A stretch of DNA of 64,000 nt from CAZJLN01 sp964540765 (GTDB lineage: Bacteria > Chloroflexota > Anaerolineae > Anaerolineales > Anaerolineaceae), in contig CAZINW010000004.1 of assembly GCA_964540765.1 (NCBI GenBank), forward strand, positions 1 to 64,000, written 5' to 3'. The notes beneath the pieces are model-generated. The model did no database searches, was not told where the DNA came from, and worked only from the letters and a program-made list of their open reading frames with translations. Of this stretch, positions 44,480 through 53,914 are shown piece by piece. The first letter of the stretch is position 1, and each line of letters opens with the position of its first letter. The position numbers were made by a program, and so were the translations under genes.

Positions 44480-45898
44480 ATGTGGAAACAATACAATAAC
44501 CTGACGAATGAAAAAGAACTCCTGGAGCTTCTGGATAAAGATGGCTCAAAGACACGCATCATTGCCGGTGGAACCGACCTGATGCTGGAACTGGAAAGGG
44601 GATTAAGACCGGAGATTGAGAACCTGGCAGATATCTCGCGCATACCTGGGCTTGACAAAATTTTGGAAGATGAAAAAGGTTTAATCCACATTGGTCCAAT
44701 GGTCACCCATAATGACATCCTGGCTTCCCAATTAATAAGGTTAAAAGCGTTTCCCCTTTTTCAAGCCTGCTGGCAGGTTGGTTCTCCACAAATTCGCAAC
44801 CGTGGAACTGTAGCCGGAAATTTGGTCACAGGATCTCCCGCAAATGACACGATCTCACCTCTGATGGCATTAGATGCAAGCTTGATCCTGAAGTCCAAAA
44901 AAGGTGAACGAACAGTTCAATTGGTTGATTTCTACAAGGGTGTGCGCAAGACAGTTTTACAACCAGATGAATTTGTGAAAGAGATCATTTTTAAAGGTTT
45001 GAATGAAAATCAGAACGGGTATTTTGTGAAGTCAGCACTCCGTAGAGCACAGGCCATTTCTGTTGTGAATGCCTGTGTCATTCTGGAAATCAAGGAGAAT
45101 ATCATACAAAGAGCCAGGATCACCCTCGGTTCTGTAGCACCCACGATCGTTCATGCCAGATCTGCTGAAGAATACCTTGAGGGAAAAGTTTTATCTGACG
45201 TTGTGATCTTACAAGCTGCCGAGATGGCTGGAAATGTTGCCAGACCAATTTCGGATGTGCGCGGTTCAGATCAGTATCGATCTTATGTTGTGCAAGTACT
45301 CGTAAAAAAGGCATTGACGGCGATATTGACAGGAGGGTATCGCAGCACTGTCCCTGAGAATATTGTTCGCCTGGATTCATCATCTAATCAAATAAGAATG
45401 GCAATGCAACCTTGGGATGGGAAGGAAATTAACACAAGGATCAATGGTAAAAGTTTTACCTTCAAGCATGGTTTGAATCAATCACTGCTCCATTTGATGC
45501 GGGAAGAGGCTGGGCTATCTGGAACAAAGGAAGGCTGTGGTGAAGGCGAATGCGGTGCATGCACGGTCCATCTTGATGGAAAAGCGGTCATGAGCTGCCT
45601 GGTACCTGCACCCAGGGCGGATCAAGCTGAGATCATCACCATCGAAGGCATTCAGAAGGGAGACCAACTGCACCCTGTCCAACAGGCATTTATGGACCAT
45701 GGTGCTGTACAGTGTGGCTTTTGCACGCCAGGATTCGTGATGTCTGCAGTAAAACTTCTGGAAGAGTATCCTGAACCAACACAGGATGAAATCAAGCAGG
45801 CAATAACCGGTAATTTGTGCCGCTGTACTGGATATTATAAAATCGTCCAGGCAATCGAAGCAGCCAGCAAGCACTCATTTGGAGAAAAAGATAACTGA
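44480..45898 (+). CDS. Molybdenum hydroxylase flavin and 2Fe-2S subunits fused
   Basis: This 472-residue protein joins a flavin subunit (1 to about 285) to a 2Fe-2S subunit (about 315-472). The FAD motifs are intact: A29-G-G-T-D-L34 and IRNRGTVAGNL (105-115). All eight cluster cysteines are present: C353, C358, C361, C373 and C412, C415, C447, C449. It relays electrons from the molybdenum subunit encoded next. I chose ATG 44480, with GGAG upstream, rather than ATG 44465. Its stop shares a base with an ATG of the next gene. The fusion order is the reverse partner of the enzyme at 38518-42278, where the flavin part is separate. Confidence 0.92.
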   Translation: MWKQYNNLTNEKELLELLDKDGSKTRIIAGGTDLMLELERGLRPEIENLADISRIPGLDKILEDEKGLIHIGPMVTHNDILASQLIRLKAFPLFQACWQVGSPQIRNRGTVAGNLVTGSPANDTISPLMALDASLILKSKKGERTVQLVDFYKGVRKTVLQPDEFVKEIIFKGLNENQNGYFVKSALRRAQAISVVNACVILEIKENIIQRARITLGSVAPTIVHARSAEEYLEGKVLSDVVILQAAEMAGNVARPISDVRGSDQYRSYVVQVLVKKALTAILTGGYRSTVPENIVRLDSSSNQIRMAMQPWDGKEINTRINGKSFTFKHGLNQSLLHLMREEAGLSGTKEGCGEGECGACTVHLDGKAVMSCLVPAPRADQAEIITIEGIQKGDQLHPVQQAFMDHGAVQCGFCTPGFVMSAVKLLEEYPEPTQDEIKQAITGNLCRCTGYYKIVQAIEAASKHSFGEKDN

Positions 45899-45909
45899 TG
45901 GAGGAAGGA

Positions 45910-48129
45910 ATGACGTACATCGGTAAATCGATCACACGGGTAGATGCAAAAGCCAAAGTGACCGGGGAAGCAATTTATCCCAGTGACATAAATCTCCCAG
46001 GGCAGCTTGCTATGAAAATCCTATTTGCAGGCAGACCGCATGCCATTGTCAAAAGGATTGACCTGACGAGGGCGATGGCTCTTGAAGGGGTGGTGGCGAT
46101 TTACACCGCCAAAGATGTGCCTGTGAATGAATATGGTCTGATCATGCCAGATCAACCTGTGCTATGTGGACCTGGTTCTCCGAAACCATTCAGTGACAGG
46201 GTTCGCTTTGTCGGTGATCAAATTGCCTTGATCATTGCTGAGAGCGAAGCGATTGCAACCAGGGCACGCGCCCTGATTGAAGTGGAATTTGAGGATTTAC
46301 CTGTTATTGATAATGTCAATGATGCCATGAAGCCAGATGCCGTGCTTCTGCATCCCGATAAGGGCAGCAATGAATTCTGTCATTTCCGCATCAGATCAGG
46401 TGACATGGAGACCGCTTTTGCAAGCAGTGATGTGATCATCGAACGTACTTATCATACCCCGGTTCAGGAACATGCGTTCTTACAACCGGAGGCGGGGATT
46501 GGCTATCTTGATGAAGAGGGCAGGATCACTGTTGTTGTGGGCGGGCAGTGGACTCATGAGGACCAGGAACAGATCGCACATGCATTAGGCTTACCTTTGG
46601 AAAAGGTCAGAGTGATCTATCCTGCGATTGGGGGCGCTTTTGGGGGAAGGGAGGATATGTCAGTTCAAATCGTCTTGGGATTGGCAGTGATGCGACTGAA
46701 TGAAGCTGGCATTCAGCGACCCGTAAAAATCACCTGGACTCGGGAAGAGTCCATATTGGGACATCATAAACGCCATGCATACGAGATTGATGCAAAATGG
46801 GGAGCGACAAAGGAAGGCAAAATCCTGGCGGCTGAAGTTGAGATCCGCGCTGATGGGGGTGCTTACGTTTACACTTCAACAAAAGTACTTGCCAACGCGG
46901 TTCTACTGGCTACAGGTCCTTATGAAATCCCAAATATCAAAGTCGATGGCTATGCAATTTATACCAATAATATCCCTGGTGGTGCGTTCAGGGGATTTGG
47001 CGGACCACAGGCTATTTTTGAAGCAGAGATGCAGGCTACCTTACTGGCTGAAGCATTGGATATGGATGCGGTTGAATTTCGCATGCGAAATTTGTACAAG
47101 GAAGGATCTCTCATGTCGGTGAGATCCGTTATCCCTGAAGGTGTGAGCATCCGTAATGTTGTGGCAAAATGTGCCAAAGAATCAGGCTGGTTGGAGACTC
47201 CAACTGGATGGAAAAAGGCTTTTATTGCTGCCTCAGAATCCACAAACTTGAATATTAAAAAAGGCAGGGGCTTTGCGTGCGGCTATAAAAATGTCGGTTT
47301 TTCATATGGCGCGCCGGAAAACTGCAATGCGCGCATTGAGTTATATGGCAGTAATGAAATTGAAAAAGCGGTTTTATATCACGCCGGTGCTGAAGTAGGT
47401 CAGGGCGCGCATACCATATTTGCACAGTTTACTGCAGAATCTCTTGGTGTCCCGATTGAGCGGGTTGAGCTTGTCCTTTCAGATACAGGCTCTTCAGAAA
47501 ACTCAGGTAGCGTATCTGCTTCGCGTATGACTTTTATGGCAGGAAATGCCATTAAGGGTGCAGCGCGTGAAGCGCTGCTAAAGTGGCGGGCAGAAGAAAG
47601 ACCAGCCATTGCCAGTTATACCTACAGACCCCCTGCAACCACACCTTTTGATCCTGAGACTGGGAAATGTATGCCAAATTTTGCTTATGGATATGTCGCA
47701 GAGGCTGTGGAAGTTGAAGTCAATATGGAAACAGGGGAAATTAAATTGACCAATGTGGTTTGTGCAGATGATGTCGGCAATGCCATCAACCCTTCACAAG
47801 TTGAGGGTCAAATTGAAGGTGCAGTCGTCCAGGCAACTGGATATGCGTTGTTGGAGAATTTCATTCAGAAAAAGGGATATGTGAAGACAAGCCTTCTATC
47901 CAACTACCTAATTCCAACAGTACTGGACATCCCGGACAAGGTTAATTCAATTATTGTTGAAAATCCTGATCCATTAGGACCTTATGGTGCCCGTGGAATG
48001 GGAGAAATGCCTTACCTGCCATTTGTGCCTGCAGTAATGGATGCTGTGCATGATGCAACTGGGATGTGGTTCCATGATTTTCCCCTGACACCGGAACGCG
48101 TTCTACGCAGATTGGGCAAATTGAAGTGA
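45910..48129 (+). CDS. Molybdopterin-binding catalytic subunit of the second molybdenum hydroxylase
   Basis: This 739-residue protein is the large subunit of a xanthine-dehydrogenase-type enzyme. It has the a/b hammerhead N-terminus, IGGAFGGRED, GGAFRGFGGPQ and the C-terminal GARGMGEMPYL with the catalytic glutamate. I chose ATG 45910 because GGAGG lies 5 bases upstream; ATG 45898 overlaps the previous stop and has no ribosome site. Its partner is the fused flavin/iron-sulphur protein before it. The selenium-related gene yqeB overlaps its end by four bases. The substrate is unknown. Confidence 0.92.
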   Translation: MTYIGKSITRVDAKAKVTGEAIYPSDINLPGQLAMKILFAGRPHAIVKRIDLTRAMALEGVVAIYTAKDVPVNEYGLIMPDQPVLCGPGSPKPFSDRVRFVGDQIALIIAESEAIATRARALIEVEFEDLPVIDNVNDAMKPDAVLLHPDKGSNEFCHFRIRSGDMETAFASSDVIIERTYHTPVQEHAFLQPEAGIGYLDEEGRITVVVGGQWTHEDQEQIAHALGLPLEKVRVIYPAIGGAFGGREDMSVQIVLGLAVMRLNEAGIQRPVKITWTREESILGHHKRHAYEIDAKWGATKEGKILAAEVEIRADGGAYVYTSTKVLANAVLLATGPYEIPNIKVDGYAIYTNNIPGGAFRGFGGPQAIFEAEMQATLLAEALDMDAVEFRMRNLYKEGSLMSVRSVIPEGVSIRNVVAKCAKESGWLETPTGWKKAFIAASESTNLNIKKGRGFACGYKNVGFSYGAPENCNARIELYGSNEIEKAVLYHAGAEVGQGAHTIFAQFTAESLGVPIERVELVLSDTGSSENSGSVSASRMTFMAGNAIKGAAREALLKWRAEERPAIASYTYRPPATTPFDPETGKCMPNFAYGYVAEAVEVEVNMETGEIKLTNVVCADDVGNAINPSQVEGQIEGAVVQATGYALLENFIQKKGYVKTSLLSNYLIPTVLDIPDKVNSIIVENPDPLGPYGARGMGEMPYLPFVPAVMDAVHDATGMWFHDFPLTPERVLRRLGKLK

Positions 48130-48938
48130 AAGGTGAGATCATAATTCGAGGCGGGGGAGATCTTGCCAGCGGAGTGGCATTGCGCCTGCATCGCGCAAGG
48201 CTCAAATTGATCGTCTGCGAAATAGAAAAACCGCTCAGCGTGCGAAGAACGGTATCTTTTTCTGAAGCTGTTTATGAAAAAATGACGGGGGTCGAAGATG
48301 TGATTGCTTGCCTCGCTGAGGACATTAATGAGGTTAAAAAAATTCTCTCAAAGGGACAAATCCCTGTCCTTGTCGATCCTGATTGCCGCATCCTGGATCA
48401 AATAGAACCAGCAGTCATCGTGGATGCACGCATGAAAAAACAGGAGATTCAGGATAAGTTAAAAACAGAGGCCATGATCATCGGCTTGGGACCTGGATTC
48501 ACAGCAGGCAAGAACTGCGATGCAGTCATCGAAACCAACCGCGGTCACAATCTGGGACGTGTGATCTGGGAAGGCTGTGCAGAAGGGGATACCGGTATCC
48601 CTGGACCTGTTAACGGCATCACCAGCGAAAGAGTGATACGGGCGCCTGCATCTGGCATGCTGCAGCCAACGGTAGAAATCGGCTCCCTGGTTACAAAGGG
48701 GGAATTAATTGCTTATGTTGATGATACAGAAGTGTTTTCCCTTATTTCGGGTCTGGTTCGTGGCATGGCTCACTCGGGATTACCTGTGCATGAGGGGATG
48801 AAAATTGGTGATATTGACCCGAGAGAAGATATCAACCTCTGCCGGTTCGTGTCTGAAAAAGCACTGGCTATAGGTGGTGGGGTGTTGGAAGCGATCCTCT
48901 CAAGACCTGAGATGCCCCGAAAATTGTGGGGGATTTAA
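48126..48938 (+). CDS. yqeB: YqeB/EF2563-family selenium-dependent molybdenum hydroxylase accessory protein
   Basis: This family occurs with molybdenum hydroxylases that carry a labile selenium atom and is used to recognise such systems. The 270-residue protein begins IIIRGGGDLASGVALRL, a Rossmann-like motif, and continues with VDARMKK, IGLGPGF and a biotinyl/lipoyl-like tail (IRAPASGMLQPTVEIGSLV). The GTG start (48126) overlaps the stop of the catalytic subunit. Its exact biochemical step is not established. The window has no selD or yedF, so these must lie elsewhere. Confidence 0.9.
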   Translation: MKGEIIIRGGGDLASGVALRLHRARLKLIVCEIEKPLSVRRTVSFSEAVYEKMTGVEDVIACLAEDINEVKKILSKGQIPVLVDPDCRILDQIEPAVIVDARMKKQEIQDKLKTEAMIIGLGPGFTAGKNCDAVIETNRGHNLGRVIWEGCAEGDTGIPGPVNGITSERVIRAPASGMLQPTVEIGSLVTKGELIAYVDDTEVFSLISGLVRGMAHSGLPVHEGMKIGDIDPREDINLCRFVSEKALAIGGGVLEAILSRPEMPRKLWGI

Positions 48939-50258
48939 TTGCGACTTATTGATGCTTTTCGATTGAATAAAAAGGATCGGATCGCCTTTACGGGAGCAGG
49001 CGGGAAAACAACGGCGCTTTTTTGTATTGCGCGGGAATTTGAGGGACCTGTTCTCATCTCAACGACGACCCACCTGGGTGCTTGGCAAAGCCAACTGGCA
49101 GATAAACACTGGATCATCAAAGATGATCATGATTTTGATCACAGAAGAGCTGAAAAGATTACTGGCGTTACCCTGGTGACAGGTGCGGCGGATCAAGAAG
49201 AACGCTTGAGCGGATTTGACAATGAGAAAATTCAATTCCTACTTGAGATGGCTGATAAAAATTCATGTCCTTTGCTGATAGAAGCCGATGGTGCCAGGAC
49301 CAAGCCTCTCAAGGCTCCTGAATTATACGAACCGGTAATTCCTGACTTTGTGACGCATGTGATTGTCATCGCAGGTATGTCTGGCTATCAACAAAGGCTG
49401 GATGAAAATGTTGTTCATCGGCCCGGATTGTATGCCAAGTTGAGTGGCCTGAGTTTAGGTGAGAAAATATCCCTGGATGCCATGAAACTAGTTCTTTCCA
49501 GTCAAAATGGGGGAAAGAAAGGCATTCCTGCAGGAGCAAAAGCTTTCTTGCTGTTAAACCAGGCTGATGATCCCTTATTGCAGAGTGTCGCAGGTAGATT
49601 GGCGCGGATGTTAAGGACAGATTTTGAAAAAATTGCGATTGCATCTTTGCAGACGAATAGCGTTTATGCATGTTTCCATAAAATTGCTGGGATTGTTCTT
49701 GCAGCAGGCGGTGCATCCCGTCTTCAGGTACCCAAGCAGTTGCTCCAATGGTGCGGCGAGAGCTTCGTTTCATCCGTCGCTAAAACAGCCATAGCAGCAG
49801 GTTTGGATCCTGTTATAGTCGTCCTGGGTGCTTATCACGAAGCCGTGAAGAAGGTGCTTGATAAAATGCCTGTTCATTTCGTGAATAATCTGCATTGGAA
49901 GGAAGGGCAAAGCACATCCATCAAAGTTGGGATTAAGGCTTTACCTGAAGGTGTCGAAGGTGCCATCTTTTTATTGGCGGATCAACCTCAGTTATCCGTT
50001 TCCCTGGTTAAATCACTCATGGAAAGTGCCTGGACTTCATCAAAGCCTGTCATTACGCCTTTAATCGATGGAAAAAGGGGTAACCCTGTCTATTTTTCAA
50101 GTGAAACTTTTGATGAGCTATCTGGAATTACTGGCGACCAGGGAGGGAGGGCGATTTTCTCCAAATATCCACTCCAATATCTTGATTGGTTTGATGAAAG
50201 CCAGAAATTAGATGTTGATACACTGGATGATCTTGCACGGCTCAGGAAGTTTGAATAA
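48939..50258 (+). CDS. mocA: Fused YqeC-type accessory protein and MocA molybdenum cofactor cytidylyltransferase
   Basis: The 439-residue protein has two parts. Residues 1 to about 240 are YqeC-like, a P-loop protein of selenium-dependent hydroxylase systems, with GAGGKTT (19-25) and LLIEADGAR. Residues from about 248 are MocA-like, with LAAGGASRLQVPKQLL (254-269) and a late LADQPQ segment. MocA adds CMP to molybdopterin cofactor. In most genomes the two are separate genes, so this is a fusion. Translation starts at TTG 48939, directly after the yqeB stop, with GGGGGAT upstream. It is the last gene of the array. Confidence 0.9.
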   Translation: MRLIDAFRLNKKDRIAFTGAGGKTTALFCIAREFEGPVLISTTTHLGAWQSQLADKHWIIKDDHDFDHRRAEKITGVTLVTGAADQEERLSGFDNEKIQFLLEMADKNSCPLLIEADGARTKPLKAPELYEPVIPDFVTHVIVIAGMSGYQQRLDENVVHRPGLYAKLSGLSLGEKISLDAMKLVLSSQNGGKKGIPAGAKAFLLLNQADDPLLQSVAGRLARMLRTDFEKIAIASLQTNSVYACFHKIAGIVLAAGGASRLQVPKQLLQWCGESFVSSVAKTAIAAGLDPVIVVLGAYHEAVKKVLDKMPVHFVNNLHWKEGQSTSIKVGIKALPEGVEGAIFLLADQPQLSVSLVKSLMESAWTSSKPVITPLIDGKRGNPVYFSSETFDELSGITGDQGGRAIFSKYPLQYLDWFDESQKLDVDTLDDLARLRKFE

Positions 50259-50417
50259 TTTTAGGCAGATCGAAACTTCTCGTTCGCGGAGTGGTCAAGA
50301 TCGCACTCTACGTGCCGGTCAGCAGACGTTGCTGGCAAATCCAGGTCACTGCGTTCCAACGTAGAGATTGACCTTTGTCATTCCACAGACTCCTGTAAGT
50401 CTTTATGTAAGTCTTCA

Positions 50418-50446
50418 TTGACCCTACAGGAAGGTTGTGGCATAAT
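50418..50446 (+). promoter_or_regulatory. Housekeeping promoter of the ileS leader
   Basis: TTGACC (50418-50423) and CATAAT (50441-50446) are separated by 17 bases. Transcription should start near 50453, giving a leader of nearly 300 bases. The first 160 bases of this 487-base gap (50259-50417) contain no gene I can recognise. Confidence 0.8.
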
Positions 50447-50452
50447 ATTCCT

Positions 50453-50735
50453 GTTAATATAAAATGCGATGATGGAAACGAGTAAACTTGTCTGAAATGA
50501 CAGCGAGCCTGGAAGCAGTGAGAGCCAGATCATGAAAACAGGTTGAAAATCCTTCTGGAGCTGCAAACTGAACGCAAAAATGCCAGTAAGTGCGCCGGCG
50601 AGCACTTTCCCGTTATAGATGGTGCAGTTATTACCGATTTGGCGATAACTGGCTGAGGTGTCTGGCTTTGCCAGGAACCAGGGTGGTACCGCGAGAATGA
50701 ACTCGTCCCTGTGCTGGGATGAGTTTTATATTTTA
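50453..50735 (+). promoter_or_regulatory. T-box riboswitch leader of ileS
   Basis: The conserved T-box AGGGTGGTACCGCGAG lies at 50680-50695 and is followed at once by an attenuator. An AGCGAGCC...GTGAGAGCC arrangement upstream (about 50502-50527) fits the Stem I loop elements. ATC at 50549-50551, in a GAAAATCC context, is a possible isoleucine specifier; another ATC lies at 50529-50531. The assignment is tentative. The sensed tRNA is tRNA-Ile by gene context. Confidence 0.9.
50700..50734 (+). terminator. T-box attenuator terminator before ileS
   Basis: AACTCGTCCC (50700-50709) pairs with GGGATGAGTT (50716-50725) with one G-U pair and is followed by a T-rich tail to 50734. The 5' arm overlaps the antiterminator region. 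Confidence 0.9.
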
Positions 50736-50745
50736 TGGAGGCAGC

Positions 50746-53700
50746 ATGTTTAAATCAGTATCATCAAGATTAAATGTCACCCTCATGGAAGAAGCCATGC
50801 TACGCTTTTGGCGTAATAATGATATTTTCAAAAAATCCATGCTCCAACGGGAAAATGGACCCAAATATGTTTTTTATGAGGGTCCGCCGACTGCAAACGG
50901 AAGACCAGGTGTTCATCATGTTTTGGCGCGTGTGTTTAAGGATATGTTCCCTCGTTACAAAGCCATGCAAGGTTACTTTGTTGACAGACGTGGTGGTTGG
51001 GACACCCATGGTTTGCCTGTGGAAATTGAAGTTGAAAAGAAGCTTGGATTTACCAATAAAAGCCAGATTGATGCATTTGGGATTGAAAAATTCAATGCAC
51101 TGTGTAAGGAGTCTGCCTTTGAATACATCCAGGATTGGGAACGGCTGACTGACCGCATCGCCTACTGGGTTGATCTCAGTAAAGCCTATGTCACCTACAA
51201 GAATGAGTATATTGAATCAGAATGGTGGTTGTTGAAATCAATTTGGGATAAGGGATTACTCTACCAGGGATTTAAGGTGGTACCTTATTGTCCACGCTGC
51301 GGCACGCCTCTTTCTGATCATGAAGTTGCACAGGGTTATCAGCAAGCTGAGGATCCATCCCTGTTTGTGCGCATGCCCCTGACTGATGAACCCAATACAA
51401 ATTTCCTGGTATGGACAACAACCCCCTGGACTCTGCCTGGTAATGTTGCCATCGCCGTGCATCCGGATGTGGAATATGTGACTGTCACCCAGGAGGAAGG
51501 CGACAATGCTGAAAGATTCATCCTGGCAAAAGCTTTGGTTTCAAATGTGTTTGGAGAAACACCTGTCAGAATTTTGAAGACTTTTAAAGGGAAACAGCTC
51601 AAAGGCAAACGCTATTTGCCCTTATATAAATTTCTCCCCCTGGAAAAACCCGCTCATTACGTCGTTCTGGCAGATTTTGTTACAACCAGCGAAGGAACAG
51701 GTCTGGTTCATATTGCACCTGCGTTCGGTGCTGATGACATGCAAATAGCCGTTGAAAATGACCTGCCAATGCTTATGACCATTAACGATGAGGGCAAGTT
51801 TAAGAACGAGGTGCGTCCCTGGGCAGGAAAATTTGTCAAGGACGCAGATCCTTTGATTGTGCAGGAGCTCAATTCACGCGGCTTGATGCTGAAGATTGGC
51901 AAATATACCCATACCTATCCCTTCTGCTGGCGCTGCAACACGCCGTTGTTGTATTATGCAAGACCAACCTGGTACATCCGCACCAGCGCGCTGAAGGATC
52001 GACTGGTGGCATTGAACCAGGAGATCAATTGGGTTCCTGAGCATATTAAGAATGGTCGGTTTGGGAACTGGTTGGAAAATAATGTAGACTGGGCGCTGGG
52101 GAGAGACCGCTACTGGGGGACTCCTTTGCCAATCTGGCGGTGCAATCATTGCGGGCATCAAATTTGTGTGGGTTCTGTTCAAAGTTTGAGTGAATTGGCA
52201 GGCAATGATCTTTCAGAAATGGATCTGCATCGCCCTTATATTGACCGGATCACATTTACGTGCCCGGAATGTCACCAGGGAACGATGACCCGGGTGAAAG
52301 AACTGATTGACGTATGGTTTGATTCTGGCTCCATGCCCGTCGCACAGTGGCATTATCCTTTTGAGAATATGGATGCTTTCAAGGAACAATTTCCTGCAGA
52401 CTTCATTTGCGAAGCTGTAGATCAAACCCGCGGATGGTTTTATTCCTTATTGGCAATCAGTACGCTGGTGTTTGACAGCATCAGTTATAAGAATGTGATT
52501 TGCCTCGGTCTAATCCAGGATGGTGAGGGACAAAAAATGTCCAAATCAAAGGGGAATGTGGTTGATCCCTGGGAAGTCTTGAATACCCATGGGGCAGACG
52601 CGTTCAGGTGGTATTTGTATACTTCGAGCCCTCCAGCCAATGAAAGGCGTTTCAGCACTGAGCTGGTTGGCGAGGTTGTACGTAACTTCACTCTGACACT
52701 CTGGAACACCTATTCGTTTTTTGTCACGTATGCCAATTTGGACGGTTGGACGCCTGATTCACCGATCATTCCCCAATTAAGTTCCCTGGATAACTGGCTG
52801 ATCTCAGCTCTGCATGCTTTAATTCGGGATGTCACCAAGGCTTATGAAGAATATGATGTGTTGGGAGCGACACGACCGATCGAAACATTTGTTGATCAAC
52901 TTTCAAACTGGTATTTACGCCGTTCAAGGCGACGCTTCTGGAAAAGTGAGTCCGATGCTGATAAAGCGGCTGCATATCACACACTTTACCAGGCGTTAAC
53001 TGTCTTGTCCAAGTTGCTGGCTCCGACCATGCCTTTTATTTCAGAAGAACTGCATCAGAATCTGGTGCGCTCTGAGGATCCCCTTGCCCCTCTTTCAGTG
53101 CACCTGGCAGATTGGCCGAAATTTAACGAAACCCTGATTGATGAGAAGCTCAACCGCTGCATGAACGCCGTAATGAAATTGGCATCATTGGGACACGCTG
53201 CCCGAAACAAAGCCAATATTAAGGTGCGTCAACCTCTGGCTGAGGTGGCATTTGCTGTTGGAACTGCAGATGAACAGTTCATAGTAGAAGAATATAAAGA
53301 ATTGCTTGCTGATGAATTGAACGTGAAATCTGTGCGTGTTTTGGGAGGGGCTGATGAAGCTGTCTCTTACACGATCAATCCCCTGCCAATGCAATTGGGG
53401 CAGAAACACAAAAAACTATACCCAGAGGTAAGAAAGGCTCTGCTCCAATTACCTGCTGATGAAGTTGCACGAAAACTTCTTGATGGCAATTCTATATTTA
53501 TCAAAGTTGATGGCAAAACCATTGAAGTCTTGCCCGAGGAAGTGGAAGTTCACACTGATGCCAAGGAAGGATTTGAGGTAGCTTCAGAAGGCGCATACCT
53601 AGCTGCATTAGTGACCGAGCTGAGCCAGGACTTGATTGATGAAGGGCTGGCACGTGAAGTTGTGCGGCGTGTGCAGGCTTTGCGGAAGGATGCGAGACTT

Positions 53701-53898
53701 GAAATTTCTGATCGCATTCTGCTGTTTTATTTCGCATCAGAAAGTCTTGCATCTGCGATGCAAAAATTTAATGAATATATCAAAGCTGAGACGCTGGCTC
53801 TCGAACTAAAAAATGAGCCGGCACCAGTAGGTTGGGCATCAATCTCTGATACCTTTGAGCAAGAATCGCTTACAATCAGTTTGCAGAAAACAGAGTAA
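50746..53898 (+). CDS. ileS: Isoleucyl-tRNA synthetase
   Basis: This class I synthetase (1050 residues) charges tRNA-Ile. The first signature is PPTANGRPGVHH (47-58), with GVHH at the HIGH position. KMSKSKGN occurs after the editing domain (which has WTTTPWTLPGN). The length and GRPGVHH form suit the eukaryote-like type 2 IleRS often linked with mupirocin tolerance; that link is family knowledge, not shown here. I chose ATG 50746, with GGAGG four bases upstream. An in-frame ATG at 50719 lies within the terminator hairpin and cannot be the start. It heads an operon with lspA, rluD and a threonine aldolase. Confidence 0.96.
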   Translation: MFKSVSSRLNVTLMEEAMLRFWRNNDIFKKSMLQRENGPKYVFYEGPPTANGRPGVHHVLARVFKDMFPRYKAMQGYFVDRRGGWDTHGLPVEIEVEKKLGFTNKSQIDAFGIEKFNALCKESAFEYIQDWERLTDRIAYWVDLSKAYVTYKNEYIESEWWLLKSIWDKGLLYQGFKVVPYCPRCGTPLSDHEVAQGYQQAEDPSLFVRMPLTDEPNTNFLVWTTTPWTLPGNVAIAVHPDVEYVTVTQEEGDNAERFILAKALVSNVFGETPVRILKTFKGKQLKGKRYLPLYKFLPLEKPAHYVVLADFVTTSEGTGLVHIAPAFGADDMQIAVENDLPMLMTINDEGKFKNEVRPWAGKFVKDADPLIVQELNSRGLMLKIGKYTHTYPFCWRCNTPLLYYARPTWYIRTSALKDRLVALNQEINWVPEHIKNGRFGNWLENNVDWALGRDRYWGTPLPIWRCNHCGHQICVGSVQSLSELAGNDLSEMDLHRPYIDRITFTCPECHQGTMTRVKELIDVWFDSGSMPVAQWHYPFENMDAFKEQFPADFICEAVDQTRGWFYSLLAISTLVFDSISYKNVICLGLIQDGEGQKMSKSKGNVVDPWEVLNTHGADAFRWYLYTSSPPANERRFSTELVGEVVRNFTLTLWNTYSFFVTYANLDGWTPDSPIIPQLSSLDNWLISALHALIRDVTKAYEEYDVLGATRPIETFVDQLSNWYLRRSRRRFWKSESDADKAAAYHTLYQALTVLSKLLAPTMPFISEELHQNLVRSEDPLAPLSVHLADWPKFNETLIDEKLNRCMNAVMKLASLGHAARNKANIKVRQPLAEVAFAVGTADEQFIVEEYKELLADELNVKSVRVLGGADEAVSYTINPLPMQLGQKHKKLYPEVRKALLQLPADEVARKLLDGNSIFIKVDGKTIEVLPEEVEVHTDAKEGFEVASEGAYLAALVTELSQDLIDEGLAREVVRRVQALRKDARLEISDRILLFYFASESLASAMQKFNEYIKAETLALELKNEPAPVGWASISDTFEQESLTISLQKTE

Positions 53899-53914
53899 CC
53901 ATAACGGAGTCATT

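Noticed and set aside
38518..48129. Selenocysteine-coding UGA in the molybdenum hydroxylases
   Set aside because: No in-frame UGA interrupts these genes, and the YqeB/YqeC type of system is known for labile, non-selenocysteine selenium.
50378..50605. Minus-strand 75-codon open frame upstream of ileS
   Set aside because: It lies in the T-box leader and promoter, has no recognisable product, and is explained by structured RNA sequence.
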